64,000 nt of DNA from Terriglobus roseus (GTDB lineage: Bacteria; Acidobacteriota; Terriglobia; Terriglobales; Acidobacteriaceae), in NCBI RefSeq assembly GCF_900102185.1, contig NZ_LT629690.1, positions 1-64,000 on the forward strand, in the 5' to 3' direction. The position numbers were made by a program, and so were the translations under genes. Positions 17,663-26,221 of the stretch are shown here, piece by piece (positions within the stretch are counted from its first letter, which is position 1; each line of letters starts with the position of its first letter). The notes below the pieces were generated by a model. That model made no database searches. It was not told the origin of the DNA and saw only the letters and a program-made list of their open reading frames with translations.

Positions 17663-19612
17663 ATGAGCACGACACCTCCAAACCAGCCTCCCTATCCTCC
17701 AAGTGGAGACACGAACGCACCGTTCGATCCCACCAACGTCAACGATCCACGCTACGACCCCAGCCGTGATCCGCGTTACGATCCGCGCTGGCAGAAGGCG
17801 CAACAGCGCTACTATCGCGACCAGCAGCGGATGGCTGATCGTCAGGGCCGGGCGCAGCAGAAAGCAGCCGCTGCGGCATGGAAGATGCAGGCCCGCGTGC
17901 AGCGCGACCAGATGAAGATGTACTGGCGTGGCCAACGTCGGACTTCTCTCATTGGACCAATTCTGCTGATTACGATCGGGTTGATCTTCTTCCTGGTTCA
18001 TTCAGGCAAGATCTCTACGATTGGTTTCTTTAACTGGTACGCGCACTGGTGGCCGCTGCTGTTCATTGCGGTAGGTGTGTTGCGGTTGGCCGAATGGGCC
18101 ATTGATCGTGCCATGGCTCCTGCGGATGCACCGCCGATGCGTTACAGCATTGGTGGAGGCGTGATCTTCGTGCTGGTGGTGCTGGCCTGCGTCGGCCTGG
18201 CATCGCACACATTGCAGTGGCGTGCAGACAACAACGGTATGCAGTTCTTTGGCTTCAAAGGCGAAGGAATGGAACATTTCTTCGGACAGAAGCACGAGGA
18301 AGATGCGGCTCCGATGTTGCGCACGATTCAGGCAAACGGATCGTTGTCCATCGTGAACCCGCGTGGCGATATCTCCGTCGCAGGAACGAGTGACGACGGT
18401 CAGATTCACCTGTCGGTGCACAAGTCGGTCTACACAAACTCAGACAATGCTGCGTCGGATCGTATGCGTGATCTCACGCCAGTTTTTGAAGGCGCGGATG
18501 ACAACCTGACACTACGTGTTCCAACGGTGCAGGGTGGCACAGCCGATGTGACGCTGCTGGTACCTCCCGCAACGCATCTGCTGCTGAACAGCACACGTGG
18601 TGACGTTCATGTAACGAACATGAAGGCACCGCTGGTGGTCACGGCAGACAACGGTGATGTGGAAGTGGCGGCGATTACAGGACCTGTGCAGGTGCACGGT
18701 AACAACCGTCATCACGACATCAGCGTGCGCAGCGTTGCAGGTGATGCGATTGTTGACGGCACAGGCGACGAAGTCACACTGACTGACGTTACAGGTAGCG
18801 CCACGATTCATGGCGACTTCTTTGGCGGAGCCAATGTGCAGCGTGTGAGCGGACGTGTTGCCTACAACAGCAGCCGTACCGATCTCAACTTCTCAAAGTT
18901 GTACGGAAGCTTCTCCATTGACCGCGACGACATTGAGGCAGACCAGGTGGTTGGCCCTGCACTGGTGCAGACGCGTAGCCGCAACGTGACGCTGAACAAG
19001 GTCTCTGGCGAGTTGAAGGTGGTGAACAACCACGGTGACGTGAAGGTGGATGCGGCGATGCCGGTTGGCTCACTGACCATCGACAACCAGAATGGTTCCG
19101 TGACGCTGACACTGCCGGATAAGGGCAAGTTCAACCTACAGGCAGAGACAAGCGATGGCGATGTGCACAGCGAGTTCGGCGCTACAAATTCGCCGGGTAA
19201 AGGCATCCTGACTGGAACGGTGAACGGTGGTGGGCCGCAGGTGAGAATCAACACCTCACACGGCGACATCTCGGTAAGCCGCAATATGACTGGCGGACTG
19301 ACACCGCCACCTCCGCCACAGAAGCTGTCGGGTGTGCCGGTTCCTCCCACACCGCCGGACACTCTCAACATCCCAATGCCCGACGTAAATGCGATTACGG
19401 CAAATGCGTTGAAGCAGGCGCAAGATGCGTTGGAGGCGAGTCAGAAGTCGCTGGAAGATGCAAAGGACCTGACTCGGGAACAGAAGGAGCAGGCGCGCCG
19501 GGAGATTGAGCAGGCCAAGGAAAAAATGAAGGAAGCGCGCGACAAGCAAAGGCAGGCTGATCAGTTGGCGCGTGATGCTGCTCGAAAGGCAAAACAACAA
19601 CAGGATCAGTAA
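17663..19612 (+). CDS. DUF4097 beta-strand repeat membrane protein
   Basis: 649 aa. An Arg/Tyr/Gln-rich cytoplasmic head of about 95 residues precedes three LiaF-like transmembrane helices (about 96-113, 127-143, 163-181). Residues about 205-530 form a DUF4097 repeat region, with recurring short strands such as NPRGDISVAG, TADNGDVEVA and NNHGDVKVDA suggesting a beta-helix. A proline patch and a strongly charged Lys/Gln/Glu coiled coil (about 575-649) close the protein. Last gene of the ECF sigma operon, 6 bp after the previous stop. Likely an envelope structure or sensor; no enzymatic motif is visible. Confidence 0.85.
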   Translation: MSTTPPNQPPYPPSGDTNAPFDPTNVNDPRYDPSRDPRYDPRWQKAQQRYYRDQQRMADRQGRAQQKAAAAAWKMQARVQRDQMKMYWRGQRRTSLIGPILLITIGLIFFLVHSGKISTIGFFNWYAHWWPLLFIAVGVLRLAEWAIDRAMAPADAPPMRYSIGGGVIFVLVVLACVGLASHTLQWRADNNGMQFFGFKGEGMEHFFGQKHEEDAAPMLRTIQANGSLSIVNPRGDISVAGTSDDGQIHLSVHKSVYTNSDNAASDRMRDLTPVFEGADDNLTLRVPTVQGGTADVTLLVPPATHLLLNSTRGDVHVTNMKAPLVVTADNGDVEVAAITGPVQVHGNNRHHDISVRSVAGDAIVDGTGDEVTLTDVTGSATIHGDFFGGANVQRVSGRVAYNSSRTDLNFSKLYGSFSIDRDDIEADQVVGPALVQTRSRNVTLNKVSGELKVVNNHGDVKVDAAMPVGSLTIDNQNGSVTLTLPDKGKFNLQAETSDGDVHSEFGATNSPGKGILTGTVNGGGPQVRINTSHGDISVSRNMTGGLTPPPPPQKLSGVPVPPTPPDTLNIPMPDVNAITANALKQAQDALEASQKSLEDAKDLTREQKEQARREIEQAKEKMKEARDKQRQADQLARDAARKAKQQQDQ

Positions 19613-19629
19613 ACCTGGCGCTGATTCAG

Positions 19630-19670
19630 AAACAGAGAGGCCGCTCCGGATGGGAGCGGCCTCTCTGTTT
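19630..19670. terminator. Bidirectional intrinsic terminator between the sigma operon and ndk
   Basis: 18-bp arms 19630-19647 and 19653-19670 with a 5-nt loop. The stem ends in AAA/TTT on both sides, giving a short T-tract in either direction. It separates the convergent DUF4097 and ndk genes. Confidence 0.85.
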
Positions 19671-19687
19671 GTACTTTCGAAGCGAAA

Positions 19688-20104
19688 CTACTTCACTTCA
19701 TAACCGGCGAAGAAGTAGCCGATCTCGAAGGCTGCGGTGTCCTCGGCATCAGAGCCGTGGATCGCATTCTCTTCGATGGATGCAGCGAACTGCTTACGGA
19801 TGGTGCCTTCCTCAGCGTTGGCCGGGTTGGTGGCGCCCATCAGCTTGCGCAGGTCAGCAATCGCGTTGTCCTTCTCCAGAACCATGGGAAAGATGGGGCC
19901 GGAGGACATGAACTTGGTCAGGTCCTTGAAGAACGGACGCTCGCTGTGAACGTGGTAGAAGCCCTGCGCCTGCTCGTCGGTCAGCGACATCTTCTTGATG
20001 GAGACGATCTTGAAGCCAGCCTCTTCAATCTTGGCGAGGATAGCTCCGGTGTGACCCTTGCGGACGGCGTCCGGCTTAACGATGGAAAACGTGCGCTGCG
20101 ACAT
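19688..20104 (-). CDS. ndk: Nucleoside diphosphate kinase
   Basis: 138 aa, normal length. Transfers the gamma phosphate between nucleoside di- and triphosphates through a phosphohistidine. The catalytic His116 lies in the NAIHGSD motif, and the N-terminal [13 protein letters not shown] motif is intact. Monocistronic, convergent with the sigma operon and sharing its terminator. Upstream on the same strand is the histidine kinase gene with a 57-bp gap, so read-through is possible. Confidence 0.97.
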   Translation of the reverse strand: MSQRTFSIVKPDAVRKGHTGAILAKIEEAGFKIVSIKKMSLTDEQAQGFYHVHSERPFFKDLTKFMSSGPIFPMVLEKDNAIADLRKLMGATNPANAEEGTIRKQFAASIEENAIHGSDAEDTAAFEIGYFFAGYEVK

Positions 20105-20161
20105 GGTGCTCCCTAGGTGAGTTTTGATCTCAACCCTAAGATTGTACCGTTTTTCGCAGAT

Positions 20162-21490
20162 TCAGGCGGCCCGGGCTGTCCGTTCGTCTTCGAAGGATTG
20201 CTGCTGTGGAGCGACAGCATCAGGAATAAAGACGGAAAATGTTGTGCCGCCATGCCTTCCGCCGCCTGTGCGCGAACGCACAGAGATGCGGCCACCCATG
20301 CGATTCGCCAGCGTATTGGAAATCCATAGGCCCAGACCAGAACCGTTGGCGCCCTTGGTGGTGTAAAAGGGCTCGAAGATGTGAGAGGACGTATGGCGTG
20401 GCATGCCGTGACCGGTGTCCGAAACCAGGATGCGGAAGCCGGGCTGTCCGGTACGTCGATCGCGGGCGGGACAGGTTCGAAGTGTCAGGGTGCCGCCCTC
20501 TTTGCTCATGGCATCGATCGCGTTCCCTACGAGATTGTTCAAAATCTGACGCACATCGCCCTCCGCGCACCGGAATGCAGATGACGGGCGGTGCCTACGG
20601 CGAATCTGGATGCGACGATGGTGCAGACGGCCTTGGTGCAACGAGAGCACAGAGTCAATCAGTGTTTCCGGGACGACTTCCGTGGGGTTGGTGCCGGACC
20701 GTTGGAAACGCAGCGTTTGCGACACGATCTGCGAAACGCGCGCTAGTTCAGTCTCTGCCGTGCGCAGGTATTCATTCGCTTCTGCGGAGATGGATGAGTC
20801 ATTCCGCACGATATAGAGCAGATTTGTGACCGCTTCGAGAGGGTTGTTGATCTCGTGGGAGATGGAAGCTGCCAGACGACCCACCGCGGCAAGCTTCTCC
20901 GACTGCAGGAGGCGATCCTCTGCGGCGCGTTGCTGCGCGCGAAGCTGCTGCGTGGCAGCGCGTTCCGTTGCAACAGCCACTTCTCGCTGGCGTAACTCTT
21001 TCTCTTTGGCAAGATCGCATTCAATGCGGGCGGCGGCGTCTCGCTGGCGCAGCACTTCCGTCTGCTCGTATTGGACATGCTCTAGGCGCTCCTGCAGATG
21101 ACGAAGCGTGCTTCCATCCTGAATGGTGACGACCGTACCACCGCTGTTAGGCAATGGCATCGCAGAGCCGAATACGGGAACAGGATCGCCCGACTTGGTC
21201 CATAGGACTTCGTTGGCGTTGCGAACTTCTTCGCCCGTTAGCGCCGATTTTAGGAACGGGCATGAGGCACGGTCATAAAAGCTACCGTCCGCGTGACGAC
21301 TATGCAGAAGAGAATGTATGTCTGCGCCCAACAGTTCGGAGACTTTATAGCCAAACATGGCCGCTGCGGCCGGATTTACATGGGTGCAGATGCCTTCTAA
21401 ATTCATGGCAAAGATGCCGACGGTGACCTGCTGCAGAAGGTCGTCCGCCGTGGTTTCTTGCGCGTCCCGTCGTCGTTCCGGACTTTCCAT
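20162..21490 (-). CDS. PAS-domain sensor histidine kinase (soluble)
   Basis: 442 aa without membrane segments. A PAS domain occupies about residues 15-130 (VGIFAMNLEGICTHVNPAAAAMFGY...), then a long coiled coil (130-200), the DHp domain with SISHEINNPLE (phospho-acceptor His212) and the HATPase domain with N-box ILNNLVGNAIDAM (about 316-328), G1 SDTGHGMP and G2 GSGLGLWIS. This is the NtrB/atoS-like class. ATG 21490 has GGAG 7 nt upstream and is preferred to the longer ORF from 21550. No response regulator is adjacent, so it is an orphan. The PAS signal is unknown. Confidence 0.9.
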   Translation of the reverse strand: MESPERRRDAQETTADDLLQQVTVGIFAMNLEGICTHVNPAAAAMFGYKVSELLGADIHSLLHSRHADGSFYDRASCPFLKSALTGEEVRNANEVLWTKSGDPVPVFGSAMPLPNSGGTVVTIQDGSTLRHLQERLEHVQYEQTEVLRQRDAAARIECDLAKEKELRQREVAVATERAATQQLRAQQRAAEDRLLQSEKLAAVGRLAASISHEINNPLEAVTNLLYIVRNDSSISAEANEYLRTAETELARVSQIVSQTLRFQRSGTNPTEVVPETLIDSVLSLHQGRLHHRRIQIRRRHRPSSAFRCAEGDVRQILNNLVGNAIDAMSKEGGTLTLRTCPARDRRTGQPGFRILVSDTGHGMPRHTSSHIFEPFYTTKGANGSGLGLWISNTLANRMGGRISVRSRTGGGRHGGTTFSVFIPDAVAPQQQSFEDERTARAA

Positions 21491-21640
21491 GCAGCTTCTC
21501 CATGGCAACGAAGCTCCCTCAAGCCACCCTGCTATCCAAGATGGATGCAAAAGATATCAAAACTGTCCCTTTGTTATTTGAAAGGGTTTTCCCGGGTAAC
21601 ACAGTTGTTTGAGGCGGTGAAAGATCACCAGGAAAGACAA

Positions 21641-21666
21641 CAGGGGACGCCGTGTGGCGTCCCCTG
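21641..21666 (-). terminator. sucCD intrinsic terminator
   Basis: 11-bp arms 21641-21651 and 21656-21666 with a 4-nt loop, followed on the minus strand by the T-rich TTGTCTTTCC. It lies 26 bp past the sucD stop. Confidence 0.8.
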
Positions 21667-21691
21667 TGAGGCAACTGATTGTTAAGCAGGT

Positions 21692-22564
21692 TTACTTTCC
21701 GAGTACCCGCGCCATGGTTTCGCCAATGTCAGCGGGCGATTTCACCACGTGAATGCCTGCGGCAGCCATCGCTTCCATCTTGCTCTCCGCTGTACCTTCG
21801 CCACCGCTGATGATTGCGCCAGCGTGGCCCATGCGGCGCCCCGGAGGGGCCGTCTGGCCTGCGATGAAGCCAACAACGGGCTTCTTCACGTGTGCCTTGA
21901 TGTATTCAGCAGCGATTTCTTCGTTGGTGCCACCGATTTCGCCGATCATGACGATTGCCTCGGTGTCGGGGTCATCGTTGAGCATCTTGATGGCGTCAAT
22001 GTGCTTGGTGCCAATGATCGGGTCGCCACCAATGCCAATCGCCGTCGACTGGCCGATGCCGCGCTGCGTGAGCTGGTGTACGGCCTCATAGGTCAGCGTT
22101 CCCGAACGCGACACGATGCCCACATGACCCTGCTTATGGATGCGGCCGGGCATGATGCCGATCTTTGCCATGCCGGGCGAGATGACACCGGGGCAGTTGG
22201 GCCCGATCAGGATCGACTTGGAGTCCTTCACGATGGTCCATGCCTTCACCATGTCCAGCACCGGGATGCCTTCGGTGATGCAGACGACCAGCGGGATTTC
22301 CGCGGCAACGGCTTCCATAATGCCGTCGGCTGCGAATGGCGGCGGCACGAAGATCATGGTGGCGTTTGCGCCAGTTTCCTTTACCGCTTCTTCCACGGTG
22401 TTGAATACGGGCCAGCCTTCATGGATGGTGCCGCCCTTGCCGGGCGTTACGCCACCAACAACCTTGGTGCCGTACTCCTGGCAGCCCTTTGCGTGATATG
22501 TGCCTTCACGGCCAGTGATGCCCTGCACAATGAGGCGAGTTTCGTTGTTTACCAGTACTGCCAT
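21692..22564 (-). CDS. sucD: Succinyl-CoA ligase (ADP/GDP-forming), alpha subunit
   Basis: 290 aa. Forms the catalytic heterodimer or tetramer with SucC and interconverts succinyl-CoA and succinate with substrate-level phosphorylation in the TCA cycle. The N-terminal CoA-binding Rossmann domain begins [20 protein letters not shown], and the phosphorylated His247 lies in [10 protein letters not shown]. Its ATG overlaps the sucC stop (TAATG), so the two subunits are translationally coupled. Confidence 0.98.
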   Translation of the reverse strand: MAVLVNNETRLIVQGITGREGTYHAKGCQEYGTKVVGGVTPGKGGTIHEGWPVFNTVEEAVKETGANATMIFVPPPFAADGIMEAVAAEIPLVVCITEGIPVLDMVKAWTIVKDSKSILIGPNCPGVISPGMAKIGIMPGRIHKQGHVGIVSRSGTLTYEAVHQLTQRGIGQSTAIGIGGDPIIGTKHIDAIKMLNDDPDTEAIVMIGEIGGTNEEIAAEYIKAHVKKPVVGFIAGQTAPPGRRMGHAGAIISGGEGTAESKMEAMAAAGIHVVKSPADIGETMARVLGK

Positions 22565-23742
22565 TACTTGCCTCCCTTTGCAGCTTCTACTGCGAGCTTT
22601 GCGGCTTCCGCCATCGTTGCGCCCACGGCGTACTTCAGGCCGGACTCTGCAAGGATCTTGCGGCCTTCTTCGACGTTGGTGCCTTCCAGACGCAGGATCA
22701 GCGGCAGAGTGACGTTCAGGTTCTTCGCTGCGGCGACCACTGCAGTGGCCAGCACATCGACGCGGAGGATACCGCCGAAGATGTTGATGAAGATCGCCTT
22801 CACGTTCGGGTCGGCGAGCAGGATAGCGAAAGCAGCTTCAATCTGCTGCTGGTTCGCACCGCCTCCTACGTCGAGGAAGTTGGCAGGCGAACCACCGCTG
22901 TACTGGATGATGTCCATCGTTGCCATGGCGAGACCGGCACCGTTCACCATGCAGGCGATTGAGCCGTCGAGGCGGATGTAGTTCAGCGAGTCCTTGCTGG
23001 CTTCCACTTCGAGCGGGTCTTCTTCGCTGATGTCGCGGAGTTCCTTCAGGTCCTTGTGGCGGAACATCGCGTTGTCGTCGAAGTTGATCTTGCAATCGAG
23101 CGCGAAGAGCTTGCCGTCCTTGGTGGTGACCAGCGGATTGATCTCAAGCAGCGAGCAATCGGTCTCCACATAGGCCTTATAGAGACCCATCATGAAGCTG
23201 ACGGCCATGTTGATCTGCGGGCCTTCGAGGCCCAGCTTGAATGCCAGGTTGCGTGCCTGCCAGGGCTGGAGGCCGAGAGCAGGTTCAATGGCTTCCTTAT
23301 AGATCGCGTCGGGGTTGGAGTGGGCGACTTCCTCAATCTCCATGCCGCCTTCACGCGATGCCATGAAGGTGAGCTTGCCGTTGCCACGGTCCAGCGTGAT
23401 GCCGAGATAGAGTTCGCGCTCGATGGCGGAACCCTGCTCGATGAGCAGGCGCTGCACCTTCTGGCCCTGCGGACCAGTCTGATGCGTGATCAATTGCATG
23501 CCGAGGATGGCTTTGGAAGCCTCATTGGCTGCGTCGATGTTCTTGGTGACCTTCACACCGCCGCCCTTGCCACGGCCGCCAGCGTGAATCTGCGCCTTCA
23601 CCACAACGACGGGATTTCCGGCGGAGAAGAGGCTCTTCGCGGCGCGGTCGGCGTCTTCCAGCGTGGTGACCATTTCGCCTTCGGGGACGGGGACGCCGTA
23701 CTTCCGCAGGATCTCTTTCGCCTGGTACTCGTGAATCTTCAT
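22564..23742 (-). CDS. sucC: Succinyl-CoA ligase, beta subunit
   Basis: 392 aa. N-terminal ATP-grasp domain ([20 protein letters not shown] start, [12 protein letters not shown] nucleotide loop at about 53-64), followed by the ligase/CoA domain ([30 protein letters not shown]) that determines nucleotide and succinate binding. Length is normal. First gene of the sucCD operon, divergent from trpD. Confidence 0.98.
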   Translation of the reverse strand: MKIHEYQAKEILRKYGVPVPEGEMVTTLEDADRAAKSLFSAGNPVVVVKAQIHAGGRGKGGGVKVTKNIDAANEASKAILGMQLITHQTGPQGQKVQRLLIEQGSAIERELYLGITLDRGNGKLTFMASREGGMEIEEVAHSNPDAIYKEAIEPALGLQPWQARNLAFKLGLEGPQINMAVSFMMGLYKAYVETDCSLLEINPLVTTKDGKLFALDCKINFDDNAMFRHKDLKELRDISEEDPLEVEASKDSLNYIRLDGSIACMVNGAGLAMATMDIIQYSGGSPANFLDVGGGANQQQIEAAFAILLADPNVKAIFINIFGGILRVDVLATAVVAAAKNLNVTLPLILRLEGTNVEEGRKILAESGLKYAVGATMAEAAKLAVEAAKGGK

Positions 23743-23899
23743 GAACTTTGAACAGCTCCGGCGCGGCGTTTTGTCTGGGACAAAGCGCTCTGGGTTGCAA
23801 CACGGCTCATGGTAGCGGAGCGCGATGAACCGAGTAAATGGTTACCGCACGCGTGTTCGGTTATCGTTCAAGAGAGGCCATCTGCGACGATGGGAAGGC

Positions 23900-24922
23900 A
23901 TGGACGCGAAGGAATTGCTGGCGGAAGTTGTGGATGGTGGGGATGCGCTGAGTTTTGATGAAGCGCAGGAGCTGATGACGTCGCTGTTGCGCGGCGGTCT
24001 GAGCACCGACGAGATGAGTGCGCTGCTGACGACGCTGCATGATCGTGGCGAGACAGCGGCTGAACTTGCGGGATTCAGTGCGGCAATGCGTGCGGCGGCG
24101 GTGTTGCTGCCCTTAACCCAGGCCGAACGCGAGCGTGCCGTGGATACATGCGGCACGGGCGGCGATGGCTCGGGGACGTTCAATATTTCCACGGCGGTGG
24201 CGTTGGTGGCTGCGGCAGCCGGCGTGACGGTGGCGAAGCATGGCAATCGGGCGATCACCTCGCGAAGCGGATCGGCGGATGTTCTGCATGCCCTGGGTGT
24301 GGAGACGGAGCATACTCCGGAGTCGGCGGCGGATTCATTGCGTGCGAACGGGTTTGCGTTTCTGCTGGCTCCGCGGATGCATCCGGCGATGAAGGCAGTG
24401 GCGCCGGTGCGGAAGTCGTTGCCGTTTCGCACGGTGTTCAACTTACTTGGCCCCATGTCGAATCCGGCAGGGACGACACGGCAGGTGCTCGGTGTGTACT
24501 CACCCGAAGCTGTGGACATGGTGGCGGAGGCGATGGCCTTCAGCGGCCACATGGAGCACGCCCTGATTGTGCATGGCGATGGTGGGCTGGACGAGTTTTC
24601 GCTGAGCGGCGAGAGTGTTGTCGCAGAGGTGCGTGGAGACCAGATTCGTCGTTACACCGTGACGCCGGAGGACGCGGGGTTGCAACGTTCGCAGGATGCT
24701 CTGTTGGGTGGCGACGCGGTAGAAAATGCGGCGATCCTAAGCAGCATCTTTGCCGGTGAAACAGGGCCGAGGCGCGACATTGTGCTGCTGAACGCGGCGG
24801 CAGTGTTGCTGGTGGCAGGCGTGGTGGACGATCTGGCAGAAGGTGTGCGGCGTGCAGCGATTGCCATTGATAGCGACGCGGTAACGACGCTTGTGCATCG
24901 ATTGAGCGGACGCACGCAATAG
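23900..24922 (+). CDS. trpD: Anthranilate phosphoribosyltransferase
   Basis: 340 aa. Second step of tryptophan synthesis, joining anthranilate to PRPP. The PRPP-binding signature GTGGDGSGTFN is at residues 85-95, with KHGNRAITSRSGSADVLHALG following and the R-S-L-P-F-R-T-V-F-N-L-LGP motif near 175. ATG 23900 follows GGAAGG; the ORF could begin at 23825, but family length supports 23900. No other trp gene is adjacent, so the pathway is dispersed at this locus. Confidence 0.95.
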   Translation: MDAKELLAEVVDGGDALSFDEAQELMTSLLRGGLSTDEMSALLTTLHDRGETAAELAGFSAAMRAAAVLLPLTQAERERAVDTCGTGGDGSGTFNISTAVALVAAAAGVTVAKHGNRAITSRSGSADVLHALGVETEHTPESAADSLRANGFAFLLAPRMHPAMKAVAPVRKSLPFRTVFNLLGPMSNPAGTTRQVLGVYSPEAVDMVAEAMAFSGHMEHALIVHGDGGLDEFSLSGESVVAEVRGDQIRRYTVTPEDAGLQRSQDALLGGDAVENAAILSSIFAGETGPRRDIVLLNAAAVLLVAGVVDDLAEGVRRAAIAIDSDAVTTLVHRLSGRTQ

Positions 24923-24987
24923 TGTCTTGCTTTCCATGCGCACCCTTCGCTTCTCCGTTCCATCTAAGGACGTAAGAGGATCGGCAC

Positions 24988-25767
24988 ATGGACTTGGGAC
25001 TTAAAGGGAAACGCGCACTGGTCACTGGGTCGACAGCGGGCATTGGACTGGCGATTGCGAAGCAGCTTGCAGCAGAAGGCGCGACGGTTTGGATTAACGG
25101 TCGCACGCAGGAACGCGTGGATGCGGCGCTGAAGCAGATTGCGGGCGACGTTCATGGCATTGCTGCTGATCTCAGTACGGCGGAAGGCACCCCGAAGCTG
25201 TTCGCAGAATTGCCGCAGGTGGATGTGCTGGTGAACAACCTCGGCATCTTTGAGACCAAACCGTTTCTTGAGATTGACGACGCTGAGTGGATGCGTTTTC
25301 TGGATACGAATGTGCTCAGTGGCGTACGCATTACTCGGCAGTATCTGCCGGGCATGCTGGAACGTAAGTGGGGCCGCGTACTGTTTGTCTCCAGCGAAAG
25401 CGGTGTGCAGATTCCGCCGGAGATGGTGCACTACGGTGTGACGAAGGCAGCGCAGATCGCTCTGGCGCGCGGCATCGCGGAGACGATTCCGGCAAGCGGA
25501 GTGACGGTGAACAGCTTGTTGCCGGGTCCGACGGAGAGCGAAGGCGTAACTGCAATGGTGCAGAAGATCGCGAAGGAAAAGTGCATCTCTGCAGAAGAGG
25601 TGGAGAAGAGCTTTATTGCGGAAGCCCGGCCCAGCAGCCTGATTAAGCGCTTTGCCACGGTAGAGGAAGTGGCTGCTATGGCTGTTTATCTTTGCAGTGA
25701 GCAGGCAAGTGGAACGACTGGCTCGCCGGTGCGCGTAGATGGCGGTGTGGTGAAGAGCGCCTGGTAA
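24988..25767 (+). CDS. SDR family oxidoreductase (3-oxoacyl-ACP reductase-like)
   Basis: 259 aa classical short-chain dehydrogenase. The cofactor loop TGSTAGIG is at about 12-19, NNLG replaces the usual NNAG, catalytic Ser is in LFVSSESG, and YxxxK reads HYGVTKAA. Arg at GRTQ after beta-2 favours NADPH. AAGAGG precedes the ATG. It follows trpD by 65 bp, but a functional link is not apparent. Substrate unknown. Confidence 0.9.
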   Translation: MDLGLKGKRALVTGSTAGIGLAIAKQLAAEGATVWINGRTQERVDAALKQIAGDVHGIAADLSTAEGTPKLFAELPQVDVLVNNLGIFETKPFLEIDDAEWMRFLDTNVLSGVRITRQYLPGMLERKWGRVLFVSSESGVQIPPEMVHYGVTKAAQIALARGIAETIPASGVTVNSLLPGPTESEGVTAMVQKIAKEKCISAEEVEKSFIAEARPSSLIKRFATVEEVAAMAVYLCSEQASGTTGSPVRVDGGVVKSAW

Positions 25768-25822
25768 ATCGAGTGTCTGCGGGGAGATGAAGTCTTGTCT
25801 TCTCGCAGAGCCTTTCTAAGAT

Positions 25823-26143
25823 CTATTTGAGATGGGCCTCTACCTTGCTCTGCAACAGGTTCACCAAAGTTTCATCCATGTAGGAATAGCGATCCGGGAT
25901 TCCAAGCACGATAAGTTGCTTCACCCTTAATTCCCGCGAAAAAAGCGCCGTTAGTCTTCGCTTGTGTACCGTTTCCATCGCGAAAATCACATCAGCCCAC
26001 TCCACAAGATCAGCAGAAACAACTGTTTCCGCGTCAGGAGCTGTGCCTGCTGAAAGTGCGCTCACGCCAGGTCGCTCCCCGAAGAGGACTTCGGCCGTAA
26101 GGCTTCGACGGCGGTTTCGGCTGCAGATGAAAAGTAGGTTCAT
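25823..26143 (-). CDS. Low-molecular-weight protein tyrosine phosphatase-like protein
   Basis: 106 aa. The N-terminal strand and loop MNLLFICSRNRRRSLTAE carries the CX5R(S/T) phosphate-binding loop (Cys7, Arg13, Ser14). VEWADVIFAME corresponds to the second core strand, and IPDRYSYMDETLVNLL carries the Asp region. Members of this short family are shorter than Wzb-type phosphatases (about 145 aa), and their physiological substrates are unknown. ATG 26143 gives the usual compact form; the frame extends to 26206. Divergent from the ABC-F gene. Confidence 0.8.
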   Translation of the reverse strand: MNLLFICSRNRRRSLTAEVLFGERPGVSALSAGTAPDAETVVSADLVEWADVIFAMETVHKRRLTALFSRELRVKQLIVLGIPDRYSYMDETLVNLLQSKVEAHLK

Positions 26144-26221
26144 GGTTTCGAGCTCAGAATTCATTCTCGCGTGATGTTCGCGATTTTCTCCTGATATTCG
26201 CCACATGAGAGAATTGAAGTG

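Noticed and set aside
21749-22981. 410-codon plus-strand frame opposite sucD/sucC
   Set aside because: Antisense to two essential, clearly identified genes; no motif or Shine-Dalgarno.
25773-25811. Terminator between the SDR and phosphatase genes
   Set aside because: The inverted repeat has bulges and a weak stem, not convincing enough to list.
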